A stretch of 64,000 nt of DNA from Hoeflea phototrophica DFL-43. GTDB taxonomy: Bacteria > Pseudomonadota > Alphaproteobacteria > Rhizobiales > Rhizobiaceae. The translations under genes and the position numbers were made by a program. Below, in pieces: positions 9,883 to 19,408 of the stretch. The DNA lies in contig NZ_CM002917.1 in the NCBI RefSeq assembly GCF_000154705.2, forward strand, positions 62,001 through 126,000, read 5' to 3'. The notes under the pieces were generated by a model that did not search any database, was not told the origin of the DNA, and saw only the letters and a program-made list of their open reading frames with translations. Position 1 is the stretch's first letter. Each line of letters begins with the position of its first letter.

Positions 9883-12348
9883 TCACCGGGTGCGCGGTTT
9901 GGCCCGCCGTGTCGGCTCCGCCTCGCCTGGGTTTTCGGGCCAGGGATGGCGTGGATACCGGCCGCGCATCTCGCTGCGGACATCAGCCCATGACCCCTTC
10001 CAGAAACCGGGAAGATCTCGCGTGGTCTGGATCGGGCGCTGCGCCGGCGACAGCAATTCCAGCGTCAGCGGCAACCGCCCGCCACCGATTGAGGGATGCC
10101 CAGACAGACCGAACAACTCCTGCACCCGGATCGCCACCACCGGTCCTTCCTCACCATAACGGACCGGAAGCCGTGATCCGGTGGGTGCCTCGTAGTGAGT
10201 CGGCGCCAGACGGTTGATCTCCGTTTGGGCGCCAGGTGCGCAAAGTGACAGCAAGCCCTGATGAAGTCCGTCTCGGTCAATGGTCTTCAGCGCCGTAATT
10301 CCCGGCTGAAACGGCGCGAACCAGGTTTCGAGACTGTCCAGCAAGGCTGCATCTGATACATCCGGCCATGGGTCACCAAGGCTTTGGTGCAGAAAGCCGA
10401 TTCGATCTCGCAATTGCTGCCCAGCAGCCGAAAAAGGCAGGCACCTGAGCCCCAGCTTGCGAATCCCGGCACAAAGTGCGGCCATTGCCTCAGAAGTTTC
10501 GGGCTTTGGCAGCGGCGCTTCGGCAAGCGTGATTGCACCAAGCCGGGTGACACGCCGCGCCCGAACTGCGCCGCTCGCCTCGTCAAAGACGCATTCCTGC
10601 TTTGTTTCTGCCCGATCGGCCAGAAGCTCGTCGAGTTCAGACCCTGCCAGTTCGGCTGCGGCGAGAACCCGCGCCGCCTGGGCCTTGCCGCTCAGATCGG
10701 CCACCACGATGTAACCTGCGCCGGCCAGCCGATCTGTTTCGTCAATCACCGCACCACGCCCATTGGCAAGCACGAATTGCCCGCGCCCGCCCCGCTGTTT
10801 CGCGACCCGGTCCGGAAAGGCGGTGGCGAGCAGTCCTGCGGCCCCCGGCATTTCGGAACGCTCCGCTTTGCGTCCGGCTCCGGCCAGGCGCCCGGCCAGC
10901 GAGCGCGCCGCCGATGCCCGCGGACTGCGGTCACTGCGAAAGCGCTGCCAGCGGACGTCGAGGTCCGTTGCGGTGCCGCCAAGCCCCTGTTCTGTGAGCA
11001 GAACCGCCAGTTCTGCTGCGGCCTGCCCAACGCCCTGCTCGCGCCCGGCAACCACCATGGCGGCCAGTCGTGGCGGCAGCGCCAGCGCCCGCATCTGCTG
11101 GCCACGTGGTGTCAGCACACCTTTCGCATCAATTGCCCCAAGACCGGTGAGAAGGCTGCGGGCCTCCTCGATCGCCGGGCCGGGCGGCCCATCGATAAAG
11201 CGTAGTTCACGCGGGTCGGAGACACCCCAGGCTATGCAATCGAGCACCATCGAGGCAAGATCGCTCGCCAGGATCTGAGGTGTTGCAAAGGCAGGCAGCG
11301 CCTTGCCCTGCTCTTCCCTCCAGAGCCTGACGGCAATGCCTGGTTCGGTGCGTCCGGCACGGCCTGCCCGTTGATCAGCGGACGCGCGCGACGCGCGCAC
11401 GGTTTCGAGCCTTGTGATGCCGGTCGATGGCTCATAGACCGGTTGCCGCACAAGGCCGCTGTCGATGACGATGCGCACACCATCAATCGTGATCGAACTT
11501 TCCGCGACTGTGGTCGCCAGCACCACCTTGCGCCGCCCCTTCGGCGCCGGGCGGATCGCGGCATCCTGTTCGCCCGATCCAAGCCCGCCATAAAGCGGCT
11601 GCACATCTGTCTCAGGCCCCAATCGGCTCTCAAGCGCCTGTTCCACCCGCTTGATTTCGCCCTGGCCCGGCAGAAATGCGAGAATCGAACCGCTCTCTGC
11701 ACGGTGCAGGGTCTCGATCGCACGGGTCATGCTGAGCTCTATGCGTTCACCTGCAGTGCGGTCCAGATGCCGGATCTCGACCGGATGGCTCCGGCCCTGG
11801 CTCTCTATCACCGGGCAATTTTCAAGCAGGGTCGCAACCCGGGTCGTATCAAGCGTTGCAGACATCACCACAATGCGCAGATCCTCGCGCAGTCCGGACT
11901 GGATATCGAGCGCCAGCGCCAGGCCGAAATCGGCCTCCAGGGCGCGTTCGTGGAACTCGTCAAAGATCACGCATCCTATGCCTTCAAGATCCGGCGATTC
12001 CAGCGCCATGCGGGTGAACACGCCTTCGGTGACCACTTCGATGCGGGTGTTGCGTGAGACCCTGGTGTCGAGCCGCATACGGTAGCCCACCGTCGCGCCG
12101 ACCTCTTCGCCGAGCATTGCAGCCATCCGCCGTGCGGCGGCGCGCGCGGCGAGCCTGCGGGGTTCGATCAGGATGATCTTGCCTTCAAGCCAGCCTTGTT
12201 CGCGAAAGACCAGCGGAGCGAGAGTCGTCTTGCCGGCTCCCGGCGGGGCAGCGAGAACAGCGCGCGAGTGATGTGTCAGCGCCTCGCACAGCGCCGGCAG
12301 GACGTCACAGACCGGCAGGCTGGCGAAACGCGCGGCAATCCCGTTCAC
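9883..12348 (-). CDS. hrpB: ATP-dependent helicase HrpB
   Basis: An 821-residue DEAH/DExH-box helicase of the HrpB family, cytoplasmic; its cellular RNA targets are poorly known. Motif I is GAGKTT near residue 40, motif II is DEFHER near residue 120, SAT is motif III, and motif VI is QRAGRAGRTEPG. The family-specific C-terminal domain follows and the length is typical. The start is a GTG (12346-12348) whose bases overlap the stop of the ABC ATPase gene upstream (GTGA), so translation is probably coupled to the transporter operon, an unusual partnership. Confidence 0.93.
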   Translation of the reverse strand: MNGIAARFASLPVCDVLPALCEALTHHSRAVLAAPPGAGKTTLAPLVFREQGWLEGKIILIEPRRLAARAAARRMAAMLGEEVGATVGYRMRLDTRVSRNTRIEVVTEGVFTRMALESPDLEGIGCVIFDEFHERALEADFGLALALDIQSGLREDLRIVVMSATLDTTRVATLLENCPVIESQGRSHPVEIRHLDRTAGERIELSMTRAIETLHRAESGSILAFLPGQGEIKRVEQALESRLGPETDVQPLYGGLGSGEQDAAIRPAPKGRRKVVLATTVAESSITIDGVRIVIDSGLVRQPVYEPSTGITRLETVRASRASADQRAGRAGRTEPGIAVRLWREEQGKALPAFATPQILASDLASMVLDCIAWGVSDPRELRFIDGPPGPAIEEARSLLTGLGAIDAKGVLTPRGQQMRALALPPRLAAMVVAGREQGVGQAAAELAVLLTEQGLGGTATDLDVRWQRFRSDRSPRASAARSLAGRLAGAGRKAERSEMPGAAGLLATAFPDRVAKQRGGRGQFVLANGRGAVIDETDRLAGAGYIVVADLSGKAQAARVLAAAELAGSELDELLADRAETKQECVFDEASGAVRARRVTRLGAITLAEAPLPKPETSEAMAALCAGIRKLGLRCLPFSAAGQQLRDRIGFLHQSLGDPWPDVSDAALLDSLETWFAPFQPGITALKTIDRDGLHQGLLSLCAPGAQTEINRLAPTHYEAPTGSRLPVRYGEEGPVVAIRVQELFGLSGHPSIGGGRLPLTLELLSPAQRPIQTTRDLPGFWKGSWADVRSEMRGRYPRHPWPENPGEAEPTRRAKPRTR

Positions 12349-13004
12349 GATTGGCCAACCCTGTGGACTTCTCCGCCCGCAGCGCCCGCGTCGGCCTCAT
12401 CATGGGTGACCAGCACAACCGGCAGGCCTGCGCAGCGCGCCTTGGAGAACACCATCTGCCGGGTCTGGTCACGCAGATGGGCATCAAGCTTGGAAAACGG
12501 CTCGTCGAGCAGCAGCAGTCTGGGTTGCGACAGCAAGACCCGTTGCAGCGCCACCCTTGCCTTCTGCCCGCCTGAAAGGGTGTCCGGATCGCTGTTTCCG
12601 AACCCCGCAAGGCCTGCATCCTCAAGCGCCGCCTCGGCCATGGCCCGGCGTTGCTTGCGTCCGCGCACCGTGTCCGGGATTGCAATCGCAATGTTGTCGG
12701 CGACACTGAGATGGGGAAACAGCAGCGGGTCCTGAAACAGGATGCCGGCATGACGCTTCTCTGCCTCAAGGGCAATCAGATCGATACCATCAACATAAAC
12801 ACCACCGCTTGCGGTAAAAGCCGGGTCGAGAAAACCGCCGAGATAAGCCAGAAGCGTCGATTTGCCTGATCCGGAGGGTCCCATTACCGTCAGCGTTTCG
12901 CCGCACCTTATCCGGGCACTGATCGAAACGAGCTCCCGGCCTTCAAGCGCGATGCGCACATGGTCCAGAACCAGTCCCTGATTGTCTGTCATGCTGTTCA
13001 TCAT
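12345..13004 (-). CDS. ynjD: ABC transporter ATP-binding protein, YnjD type
   Basis: A short (219-residue) ATPase of the YnjBCD importer family, acting at the inner membrane face. It has Walker A GPSGSGKST, signature LSGGQKARVALQRVLL, Walker B LLLLDEP and the switch His in VLVTHDEAD. There is no regulatory C-terminal domain. Its start overlaps the stop of the permease gene (TAATG) and its end overlaps the hrpB start, so all three are translated as a coupled unit. A second ATG one codon in is an equal start candidate. The substrate of this family is not established. Confidence 0.85.
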   Translation of the reverse strand: MMNSMTDNQGLVLDHVRIALEGRELVSISARIRCGETLTVMGPSGSGKSTLLAYLGGFLDPAFTASGGVYVDGIDLIALEAEKRHAGILFQDPLLFPHLSVADNIAIAIPDTVRGRKQRRAMAEAALEDAGLAGFGNSDPDTLSGGQKARVALQRVLLSQPRLLLLDEPFSKLDAHLRDQTRQMVFSKARCAGLPVVLVTHDEADAGAAGGEVHRVGQS

Positions 13005-14695
13005 TACACCCGCAAACCGCGCCGGTTGCGGAATATCAAGCCTGGCAGCCCCATTGCAATGGCGAAGGCGATAAATGGCAGCAGTGTCTGCATGAAGGCA
13101 TAAACGCCAATCACCCTGCGGTTGCCGCCCGCAGCCAGCGCCACGGCCTCCGTCGTAACCGTGGTCAGACGGCCGGCGCCGATCAGCAGGGTTGGCAGAT
13201 ACTGGCCCACTGAAACCGAAAACCCGACCGCGGCTGCGGTCAAGATCGCGCGTGTGAGCATCGGCAGTCTGATGTGCAGAAGCGCCCGGCCCCGGCTTAT
13301 GCCGAGCCCGGCCGCGATCTGGTCGTGCCGCCGGTCATGGGCGCGCCACGGGTCGCTGAGCGAAAGGAAGACATATGGAAGGACAAACACCAGATGGGCC
13401 AGCACCAGCGCGCCGAAGCTCGCGTCGACACCGAGCCAGATTGAAAGCACCTGCAGCCCGAACATGAAGGAGATCTGCGGCACGATCAGGGGAAGATAGA
13501 TCAGCAGCAGAGCGTCGCGCCCGCGCCCGGTTTCATATTCACGTTCCAGGCACAGGATGGTCAGAACCAGGGCGATCAACGTCGACAGACCGGCCACGGC
13601 CAGCGTGGTTGCAAGCGGTCCACTCATCCTTGGCATGGCCTGCATCCACGATCGCATACTGAAGTTCGCAGGCAAGGCATCGGGGAACTGCCAAAGCCCG
13701 GAAACAGACCAAAGCGCCAGGATCGCAATTCCGCCAAACACCACAAGCGCCGAGCTCGACATCATTAGCCGTGCCAGGATTCGAACAATCAGGTCCCGGC
13801 GCATGCGCGCCCCTCTGTCGCGGACAAGGCACACAGCCAGAGCGCCGATGCGTTCGATCACAACCCAGATCAGCAGTGCGGCAAGGGTGACGCTCAATTG
13901 CATCACCGCGCCGGCCGATGCCAGAAACCGGGTTTCAAGATTGGGATCGTTCATCCAGTCAATCAACCGGACCGGCAGGGTGGGCGGCAGGTGCGGCCCC
14001 AGGATCAGTGCCACATCAACCACCGATGTCGCATAGGCCACCACGGCGAACACTGCGAGCCGGATCTGCCGGTAGAGTGGCGGCCACAGGAGGAATGTAA
14101 AGCTGGCGATCCGGCCATAGCCGAGCGAACGTCCCAGCCGCATGGTCTCGGAGTGCCGGGTCTGTGGCAGAGCTGCCAGTGTCACCAGAAACAGGAACGG
14201 GATTTCCTTGACGATCAACCCGGCCATCATCGACAGTGCCATCGGGTCGTTGACGATCAGCAGGTCGGGGGGCCGGTCAAGCCCGGTGGCCCATGGTGAG
14301 ATCAGCCGCATGATCATGCCTGACGGTGCAATCATGAAGGCCAGCCCGAAAGCCGCCGCGGCGTGGGGCACCGACAGCAATGGCGAGATCAGCCGGCGCA
14401 CCCGCGAGAAGGTCGTTGTTCCCAGATCGCTGGCGACAAAGGCCGCCACGGTGCCGAGCGAAATCAGCGTGGTGACCAGCCCGATCAGGATCGACAGCAG
14501 CGCCGAGCGGGCGATTCCAGGCTGTGCGCCAAGCACGCCGAAATGCTCTGTGGTGAAATGCTCGCCGCCCAGCTCCGGCAGGTAGCCAAACGCGGGAAGC
14601 GCGGTTCCCGCGAGCCCGAAGACCAACGGCCCCAGAAGGACGGCGAGCGTGAGCGGCGGCGCCACTCGCGCCAGGCGGACACCGCCCACCTTCAT
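13004..14695 (-). CDS. ynjC: ABC transporter permease, fused double-domain, YnjC type
   Basis: A 563-residue inner-membrane permease with about twelve membrane segments, carrying two binding-protein-dependent permease domains in one chain. Each half contains an EAA-like cytoplasmic loop (RLGRSLGYGRIASFTFLLWP in the first, AAGLGISRGRALLHIRLPML in the second). This fused layout matches YnjC and ThiP/FbpB-type permeases. Start choice is uncertain. An AGGAG touches the ATG at 14695 directly, while the GTG two codons later (14689) sits 6 bases after it, a better spacing. The permease lies 146 bases after the binding-protein gene. Confidence 0.85.
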   Translation of the reverse strand: MKVGGVRLARVAPPLTLAVLLGPLVFGLAGTALPAFGYLPELGGEHFTTEHFGVLGAQPGIARSALLSILIGLVTTLISLGTVAAFVASDLGTTTFSRVRRLISPLLSVPHAAAAFGLAFMIAPSGMIMRLISPWATGLDRPPDLLIVNDPMALSMMAGLIVKEIPFLFLVTLAALPQTRHSETMRLGRSLGYGRIASFTFLLWPPLYRQIRLAVFAVVAYATSVVDVALILGPHLPPTLPVRLIDWMNDPNLETRFLASAGAVMQLSVTLAALLIWVVIERIGALAVCLVRDRGARMRRDLIVRILARLMMSSSALVVFGGIAILALWSVSGLWQFPDALPANFSMRSWMQAMPRMSGPLATTLAVAGLSTLIALVLTILCLEREYETGRGRDALLLIYLPLIVPQISFMFGLQVLSIWLGVDASFGALVLAHLVFVLPYVFLSLSDPWRAHDRRHDQIAAGLGISRGRALLHIRLPMLTRAILTAAAVGFSVSVGQYLPTLLIGAGRLTTVTTEAVALAAGGNRRVIGVYAFMQTLLPFIAFAIAMGLPGLIFRNRRGLRV

Positions 14696-14787
14696 CTCCT
14701 GGGTGCTCCGTCATGTGCCATGAGGTCAGCATACACCACATAACCAAACCAGAAGCGGCGGGTCGGATTATATGGCGCAAGGCCCGG

Positions 14788-14803
14788 GATGCCGCGGCAT
14801 CCT
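14788..14803. repeat. 16-base perfect palindrome between ynjB and ynjC
   Basis: GGATGCCGCGGCATCC is self-complementary without a spacer and sits in the 146-base gap between the binding-protein gene and the permease gene. It has no T-run, so it is more likely an mRNA-stabilising or protein-binding element than a terminator. Its role is unknown. Confidence 0.4.
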
Positions 14804-14841
14804 TTGGCTGTCATGACGGTCGCCGTGCCAGCGCGCCGGTC

Positions 14842-16074
14842 TCAGTTGGCCGCACCATAGCGGCGAACCCACTCACCCTCGATCCGCTCCATCCAATCGG
14901 GATGGGGCTCATCAAGTGCCGGGCCGAGTTCGTCGGGCTTGAGGGTGGCGATGCCCAGATCCAGCGCGTCGAACGCGGCGCGGTCTTCATCCGAAAGCTT
15001 GTCCATGGACAGCACGGTCGGGTCGCCCCAGATTGCCGGATCCTGCTTGCGTGCCTGCGCTTCCGGCGAAATCAGGAAATCAGCCAGCACCAGCGCGCCT
15101 GCCTTGGCTGCTGCATTGTACGGGATGGCGACAAAATGCGTGTTGCCGAGTGTACCTGCGGGATAGGTGAAGGAACGCACGGTATCGGGCAGTTCGCCCG
15201 CTGCGATACCCGCCGAAGCCTCGGAAGGGTTGAAGGCGAAGATGATGTCGAGCTCGCCATCGGCCAGCTTCTGCTTCATGTCGGGATAATTCTGCGGATA
15301 GGCCTTGCCGCTGCGCCAAAGATTTGGGTGCAACGCATCAAGATAGGCAAACAGCGGCGCGGCGTCTTCTGCAAAACTTGCATCATCAACCGGCTTTGAG
15401 AGTTTGGATTTGTCGACGATGACTTCCGAAAGCACCTGCTTGAGAAATGACGAGCCGATGAAATCCGGCGGTTGCGGATAGGAAAAGCGTCCTGGATTTT
15501 CCTGGGCCCATTTCAGAAGATCGGCCGAGGACTGGGGAACACTGTCAGCGGGTGTGCGCGCGGTGTCATGGAAGAACACCAGCTTGGCACCGCCCCACGG
15601 GCTCTCGAGTCCGTCGGTGGGAATGGTGAAATCAGTCAGAATTGTCGGCTTGTTCTCATGGTCGACATAGGCCCAGTTGGGCAGGCCGGTGGTCCAGTCC
15701 GGCGACATCAGCAATTCCTGCCGTTTCATCGAGGCGAAATTCTCGCCATTGATCCAGATGAGATCGACCGATCCGCCTTCGTTCTTCCCGGTCGCCTTTT
15801 CCGCCAGAACCTTTGCCACGGCATTCGCCGTGTCATCGAGCTTTACGTGAACCACATTGACCCCGTAGCGCTCCTTGAGCGTGCTGCCGGCCCAGTCGAT
15901 ATAGCTGTTGATGTTTTCCGAGCCGCCCCAGGCATTGAAATAAACGGTCTGGCCGCGCGCTTCCTCTAGCACGGCATCCCAGTTCCGCGGATCCGGATCA
16001 GCGGCCAGAGCTGGTTGGGACAACGCCATGGCGGCGGTCAAAACGCCAGCAAAGAAGGTCGAAATCTTGATCAT
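14842..16074 (-). CDS. ynjB: ABC transporter substrate-binding protein, YnjB type
   Basis: A ~410-residue periplasmic binding protein of an importer completed by the downstream YnjC and YnjD homologues. A Sec signal peptide is clear: IKISTFFAGVLTAAMALSQP followed by ALA cleavage. The mature part starts with a segment containing VYFNAWGGSENINSYIDW, typical of YnjB. I chose the ATG at 16074 because GAGGAC precedes it and the signal peptide begins there; a longer frame to 16116 would put a hydrophobic stretch before it. The ligand of YnjB proteins is unproven. I looked for a thiamine riboswitch upstream and found none. Confidence 0.86.
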   Translation of the reverse strand: MIKISTFFAGVLTAAMALSQPALAADPDPRNWDAVLEEARGQTVYFNAWGGSENINSYIDWAGSTLKERYGVNVVHVKLDDTANAVAKVLAEKATGKNEGGSVDLIWINGENFASMKRQELLMSPDWTTGLPNWAYVDHENKPTILTDFTIPTDGLESPWGGAKLVFFHDTARTPADSVPQSSADLLKWAQENPGRFSYPQPPDFIGSSFLKQVLSEVIVDKSKLSKPVDDASFAEDAAPLFAYLDALHPNLWRSGKAYPQNYPDMKQKLADGELDIIFAFNPSEASAGIAAGELPDTVRSFTYPAGTLGNTHFVAIPYNAAAKAGALVLADFLISPEAQARKQDPAIWGDPTVLSMDKLSDEDRAAFDALDLGIATLKPDELGPALDEPHPDWMERIEGEWVRRYGAAN

Positions 16075-16246
16075 GAAAGTCCTCACCAAAAAGCAAACTG
16101 CAGGGCCAAACACCACAGGGGCAGATTTCCGTCAATTGTCGCGGCCTTTCAACAGCGTCACAATTTGGTGATTCGCATGTGTGAAGGCTGCTGTGGGCTG
16201 CAAGCGCCGTGATGACGGTCGGGATCCGGTTGGACAAACACCTTGC

Positions 16247-16272
16247 AAAACGGCCGCCAGCGCGCGCGGCGG
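16247..16272 (-). terminator. Possible polA terminator
   Basis: On the minus strand, just after the polA stop, a CCGCC / GGCGG stem with a GC-rich 9-base loop is followed by CCGTTTTGC. The stem is short and the T-run only four bases, so this is a weak candidate. Confidence 0.4.
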
Positions 16273-16284
16273 TTCCCAACGTCA

Positions 16285-19227
16285 TCAGTGCGCTTGGTCC
16301 CAGTTCTTGGCCGCACGCGCGTCGACCTGCAGTGGCACCGCCATGTCGATGGCTGGCATGGCGGCGTTCTCCATCACCTCGACTATCACAGGAATGATCT
16401 TGTCCGCATCCGCTTCCGCGGTCTCGAAGATCAGTTCATCATGAACCTGCAACAGCATGCGCGCCTGCATTCCGGCCGCTTCAAGCGCTGGTTCCATGCG
16501 CACCATCGCGCGGCGGATGATGTCGGCAGCAGAGCCCTGGATCGGCGCATTGATTGCTGCCCGCTCATTGAAGGCACGGACCTGCGGGTTGGAGGATCGG
16601 ATTTCCGGGTAATGGGCGCGGCGGCCAAATATGGTCGTCACATAGCCATTCTCCTTGGCCTCTGCCTTGGTGGCGTCCATGTAGTCCTTGATGCCCGGGA
16701 ACCGCTCGAAATACTTGCGGATGTAGTCTCCGGCCTCGGAACGCTCGATGCTGAGCTGGTTGGCGAGGCCAAAGGCGGAGATCCCGTAAATAATGCCGAA
16801 ATTGATCGCCTTGGCCCTGCGACGAACCTCTGAAGGCATGCCCTCGATCGGCACGCCAAACATTTCCGAGGCGGTCATCGCGTGGATGTCCACCCCGTCG
16901 GCGAAGGCCTGTGTGAGCTGTGGAATGTTGGCGACATGGGCAAGCACCCGCAGTTCGATCTGGCTGTAGTCAGCCGAAATCAACACATTGCCCGGTTCGG
17001 CAACGAACGCGGTTCGGATCTTGCGCCCTTCCGCCGTGCGTACCGGAATGTTCTGAATGTTGGGGTCGGATGAGGACAGCCGACCGGTTGTTGTCGCCGC
17101 CATCGCAAAGGACGTATGCACCCGCTTGGTCTCGGGGTTGATGAAGCCCGGAAGCGCATCGGTGTAGGTGGATTTAAGCTTGGTCAGCTGCCGCCAGTCG
17201 ACGATCTTGCGCGGCAGCTCATGTCCGGCGGCCGCCAGGTCCTCAAGCGCCTGGGCGGATGTCGACCACTGCCCGGTCTTGGTTTTCGAGCCACCCGGCA
17301 GGCTCATCTTGTCAAACAGGATCTCGCCCAGCTGTTTGGGCGATCCGACATTGAAGTTTTCCCCTGCCAGCTCCTGAATTTCCGCTTCGAGAGCTGCTGC
17401 GCCCTGGGCCAGTTCGCCCGACAGCCGCGACAGGATCTGCCGGTCAACTCTAATGCCGCGTTGCTCCATACGCATCAGAACCGGCGCCAGCGGGCGCTCA
17501 AGCCGCTCGTAGACGCTTGTCATGCCTTCAGAAACCAGCCGTACTTTCAGGGCATGCCACAGCCTGAGGGTTACCTCGGCGTCCTCGGCCGCATAAGCGG
17601 TTGCCTTGTCGATGGCCACTTGCGCAAACGGAATCGCGCTTTTGCCCGAGCCGGTCACGTCTTTGTAGCCGATTGTCTTGTGGCCCAGCCAGCGCTCCGA
17701 AAGAGCATCCATGCCATGGCCACCCTGGCCCGCATCGAGCACATAGGACAAAAGCATGGTGTCATCGAAACTCTTTATTTCGATGTTGTGCTGCGCCATC
17801 ACCAGCATGTCGTATTTAAGGTTCTGTCCGATCTTGAGAACCGCGGGCTCCTCGAGCAGCGCCTTGAGTTCATCAAGTGCGGCTCGCACCGGCATCTGGC
17901 CCGGCTGCAGGCCGCCGCCGCCAAGCAGATCGCCAACCCCGTTGGAGTGGGCCAGCGGCGCGTAGCAGGCGCGCACCTTCAGCTCACCGGTATCGGGTGC
18001 AGCCTCCGGAACGGCCAATGAAAAACCCACAAGTTCGGCCTGCATCGCATCAAGCGAGGTGGTTTCAGTGTCGAAAGCGACGACACCGGTCTCGCGTGCC
18101 ATGGCGCACCAGGCCTTGAGTTGCTCAATGTCGCTCAGGGTCTCGTAAGCCGTTGTGTCGATCTTGGCTGAACCCGCTTCTGCCGCGCGCCGCTTGGCGA
18201 GGCCCTGAGGCGTATCGTCATTCTGGCCGGTTGCGGTGACTGCCGCATTCGCCGCATCGCCGGGATCAAGATCGGGCCCGCGCATCTCGGCGGCCGCGTC
18301 AACGGCCACGTCCGCGGCATCCACCGCACTGGCATCGGTGTCGGTCGCGTCAGCCACCCGCCGTGTCAGCGAGGTGAATTCCATGCCCTTGAGGAAGGCA
18401 ACCAGCTTCGGTCCGTTAAGCGGGTTGAGCACCAGCTCTCCAAGCTTCTCGGAAACCTCGACGTCATCTCTTAATCGAACCAGTTCACGCGAAATCCGTG
18501 CCTTGTCGGCGAACTCGACAATGTTCTCGCGCCGCTTGTTCTGCTTGATCTCACCGGCACGCTCGAGCAGCGTGTCCAGATCGCCGAATTGCTCGATCAG
18601 CTGTGCGGCGGTTTTTGGCCCGATCCCCGGGATGCCTGGCACGTTGTCGACCGAATCACCGGTCAGCGCCTGCAGGTCGATCATCTTTTCGGGCGGCACG
18701 CCCCATTTCTCGATGACCTCCGGGACACCGATCTGCCGGTCCTTCATGCTGTCATACATCGACACCTGCGGGCCGACGAGCTGCATCAGATCCTTGTCCG
18801 ACGAGATCACGGTCACATCTGCGCCAGCTTCACGCGCGAGCCGTGCATAGGTGGCGATCAGATCGTCGGCCTCGAAACCCTCCATCTCGATGCAGGGCAG
18901 GTCAAAGGCACGGGTTGCCTCGCGAATCACGGCGAATTGCGGCACCAGATCCTCGGGCGGCGCCGAGCGGTTGGCCTTGTATTCCGGATAAAGCTCGTTG
19001 CGGAAGGTTTTTGACGAATGGTCGAAAATCACCGCGAAATGGGTTGGTGTCACGCCCACGGACGTGTCGCGTGCCTCTGACACCAGCTTCCAAAGCATGT
19101 TGCAAAAGCCAGACACCGCGCCAACCGGCAGGCCGTCAGACTTGCGTGTCAGCGGTGGAAGCGCATGATAAGCACGGAAAATATAGCCCGAACCGTCGAC
19201 GAGAAAGAGATGATCACCTTTTTTCAT
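16285..19227 (-). CDS. polA: DNA polymerase I
   Basis: A 980-residue repair and Okazaki-fragment polymerase. Three domains are read in order: a 5'-3' exonuclease (starting FLVDGSGYIFRAYHALPPL), a 3'-5' proofreading exonuclease and the polymerase. Proofreading residues look intact: DTETTSLD (Exo I), GQNLKYDM (Exo II) and YAAEDAEV (Exo III). Polymerase motifs A (ADYSQIELRVLAH), B (RRAKAINFGIIYG) and C (LLQVHDELIFE) are all present. An Ala/Asp-rich linker (roughly residues 288-345) separates the first two domains. I chose the ATG at 19227 (MKKGDHLFLVDG) over a frame extending to 19257. Confidence 0.97.
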   Translation of the reverse strand: MKKGDHLFLVDGSGYIFRAYHALPPLTRKSDGLPVGAVSGFCNMLWKLVSEARDTSVGVTPTHFAVIFDHSSKTFRNELYPEYKANRSAPPEDLVPQFAVIREATRAFDLPCIEMEGFEADDLIATYARLAREAGADVTVISSDKDLMQLVGPQVSMYDSMKDRQIGVPEVIEKWGVPPEKMIDLQALTGDSVDNVPGIPGIGPKTAAQLIEQFGDLDTLLERAGEIKQNKRRENIVEFADKARISRELVRLRDDVEVSEKLGELVLNPLNGPKLVAFLKGMEFTSLTRRVADATDTDASAVDAADVAVDAAAEMRGPDLDPGDAANAAVTATGQNDDTPQGLAKRRAAEAGSAKIDTTAYETLSDIEQLKAWCAMARETGVVAFDTETTSLDAMQAELVGFSLAVPEAAPDTGELKVRACYAPLAHSNGVGDLLGGGGLQPGQMPVRAALDELKALLEEPAVLKIGQNLKYDMLVMAQHNIEIKSFDDTMLLSYVLDAGQGGHGMDALSERWLGHKTIGYKDVTGSGKSAIPFAQVAIDKATAYAAEDAEVTLRLWHALKVRLVSEGMTSVYERLERPLAPVLMRMEQRGIRVDRQILSRLSGELAQGAAALEAEIQELAGENFNVGSPKQLGEILFDKMSLPGGSKTKTGQWSTSAQALEDLAAAGHELPRKIVDWRQLTKLKSTYTDALPGFINPETKRVHTSFAMAATTTGRLSSSDPNIQNIPVRTAEGRKIRTAFVAEPGNVLISADYSQIELRVLAHVANIPQLTQAFADGVDIHAMTASEMFGVPIEGMPSEVRRRAKAINFGIIYGISAFGLANQLSIERSEAGDYIRKYFERFPGIKDYMDATKAEAKENGYVTTIFGRRAHYPEIRSSNPQVRAFNERAAINAPIQGSAADIIRRAMVRMEPALEAAGMQARMLLQVHDELIFETAEADADKIIPVIVEVMENAAMPAIDMAVPLQVDARAAKNWDQAH

Positions 19228-19408
19228 GGCGCAAGGATTAGCGCGCAGCTGGCGCAAGGTCCATCATGGTTTTGGGTTGCGATGCCGATTGGTGCAGGCC
19301 GCTGCTCACGAAATGGTTACCAAATTGTAATCTTTGGAAACACTTCGTGTCCTTGAAAAGCCATAATCTGAACGCCAACTCCCAATCATCGGCGCACTAA
19401 CAAGCCGT

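Noticed and set aside
16075-16284. Thiamine riboswitch upstream of the YnjB-type gene
   Set aside because: I looked for the conserved CTGAGA and ACCTGA elements on the minus strand and did not find them, so a TPP riboswitch is not supported.
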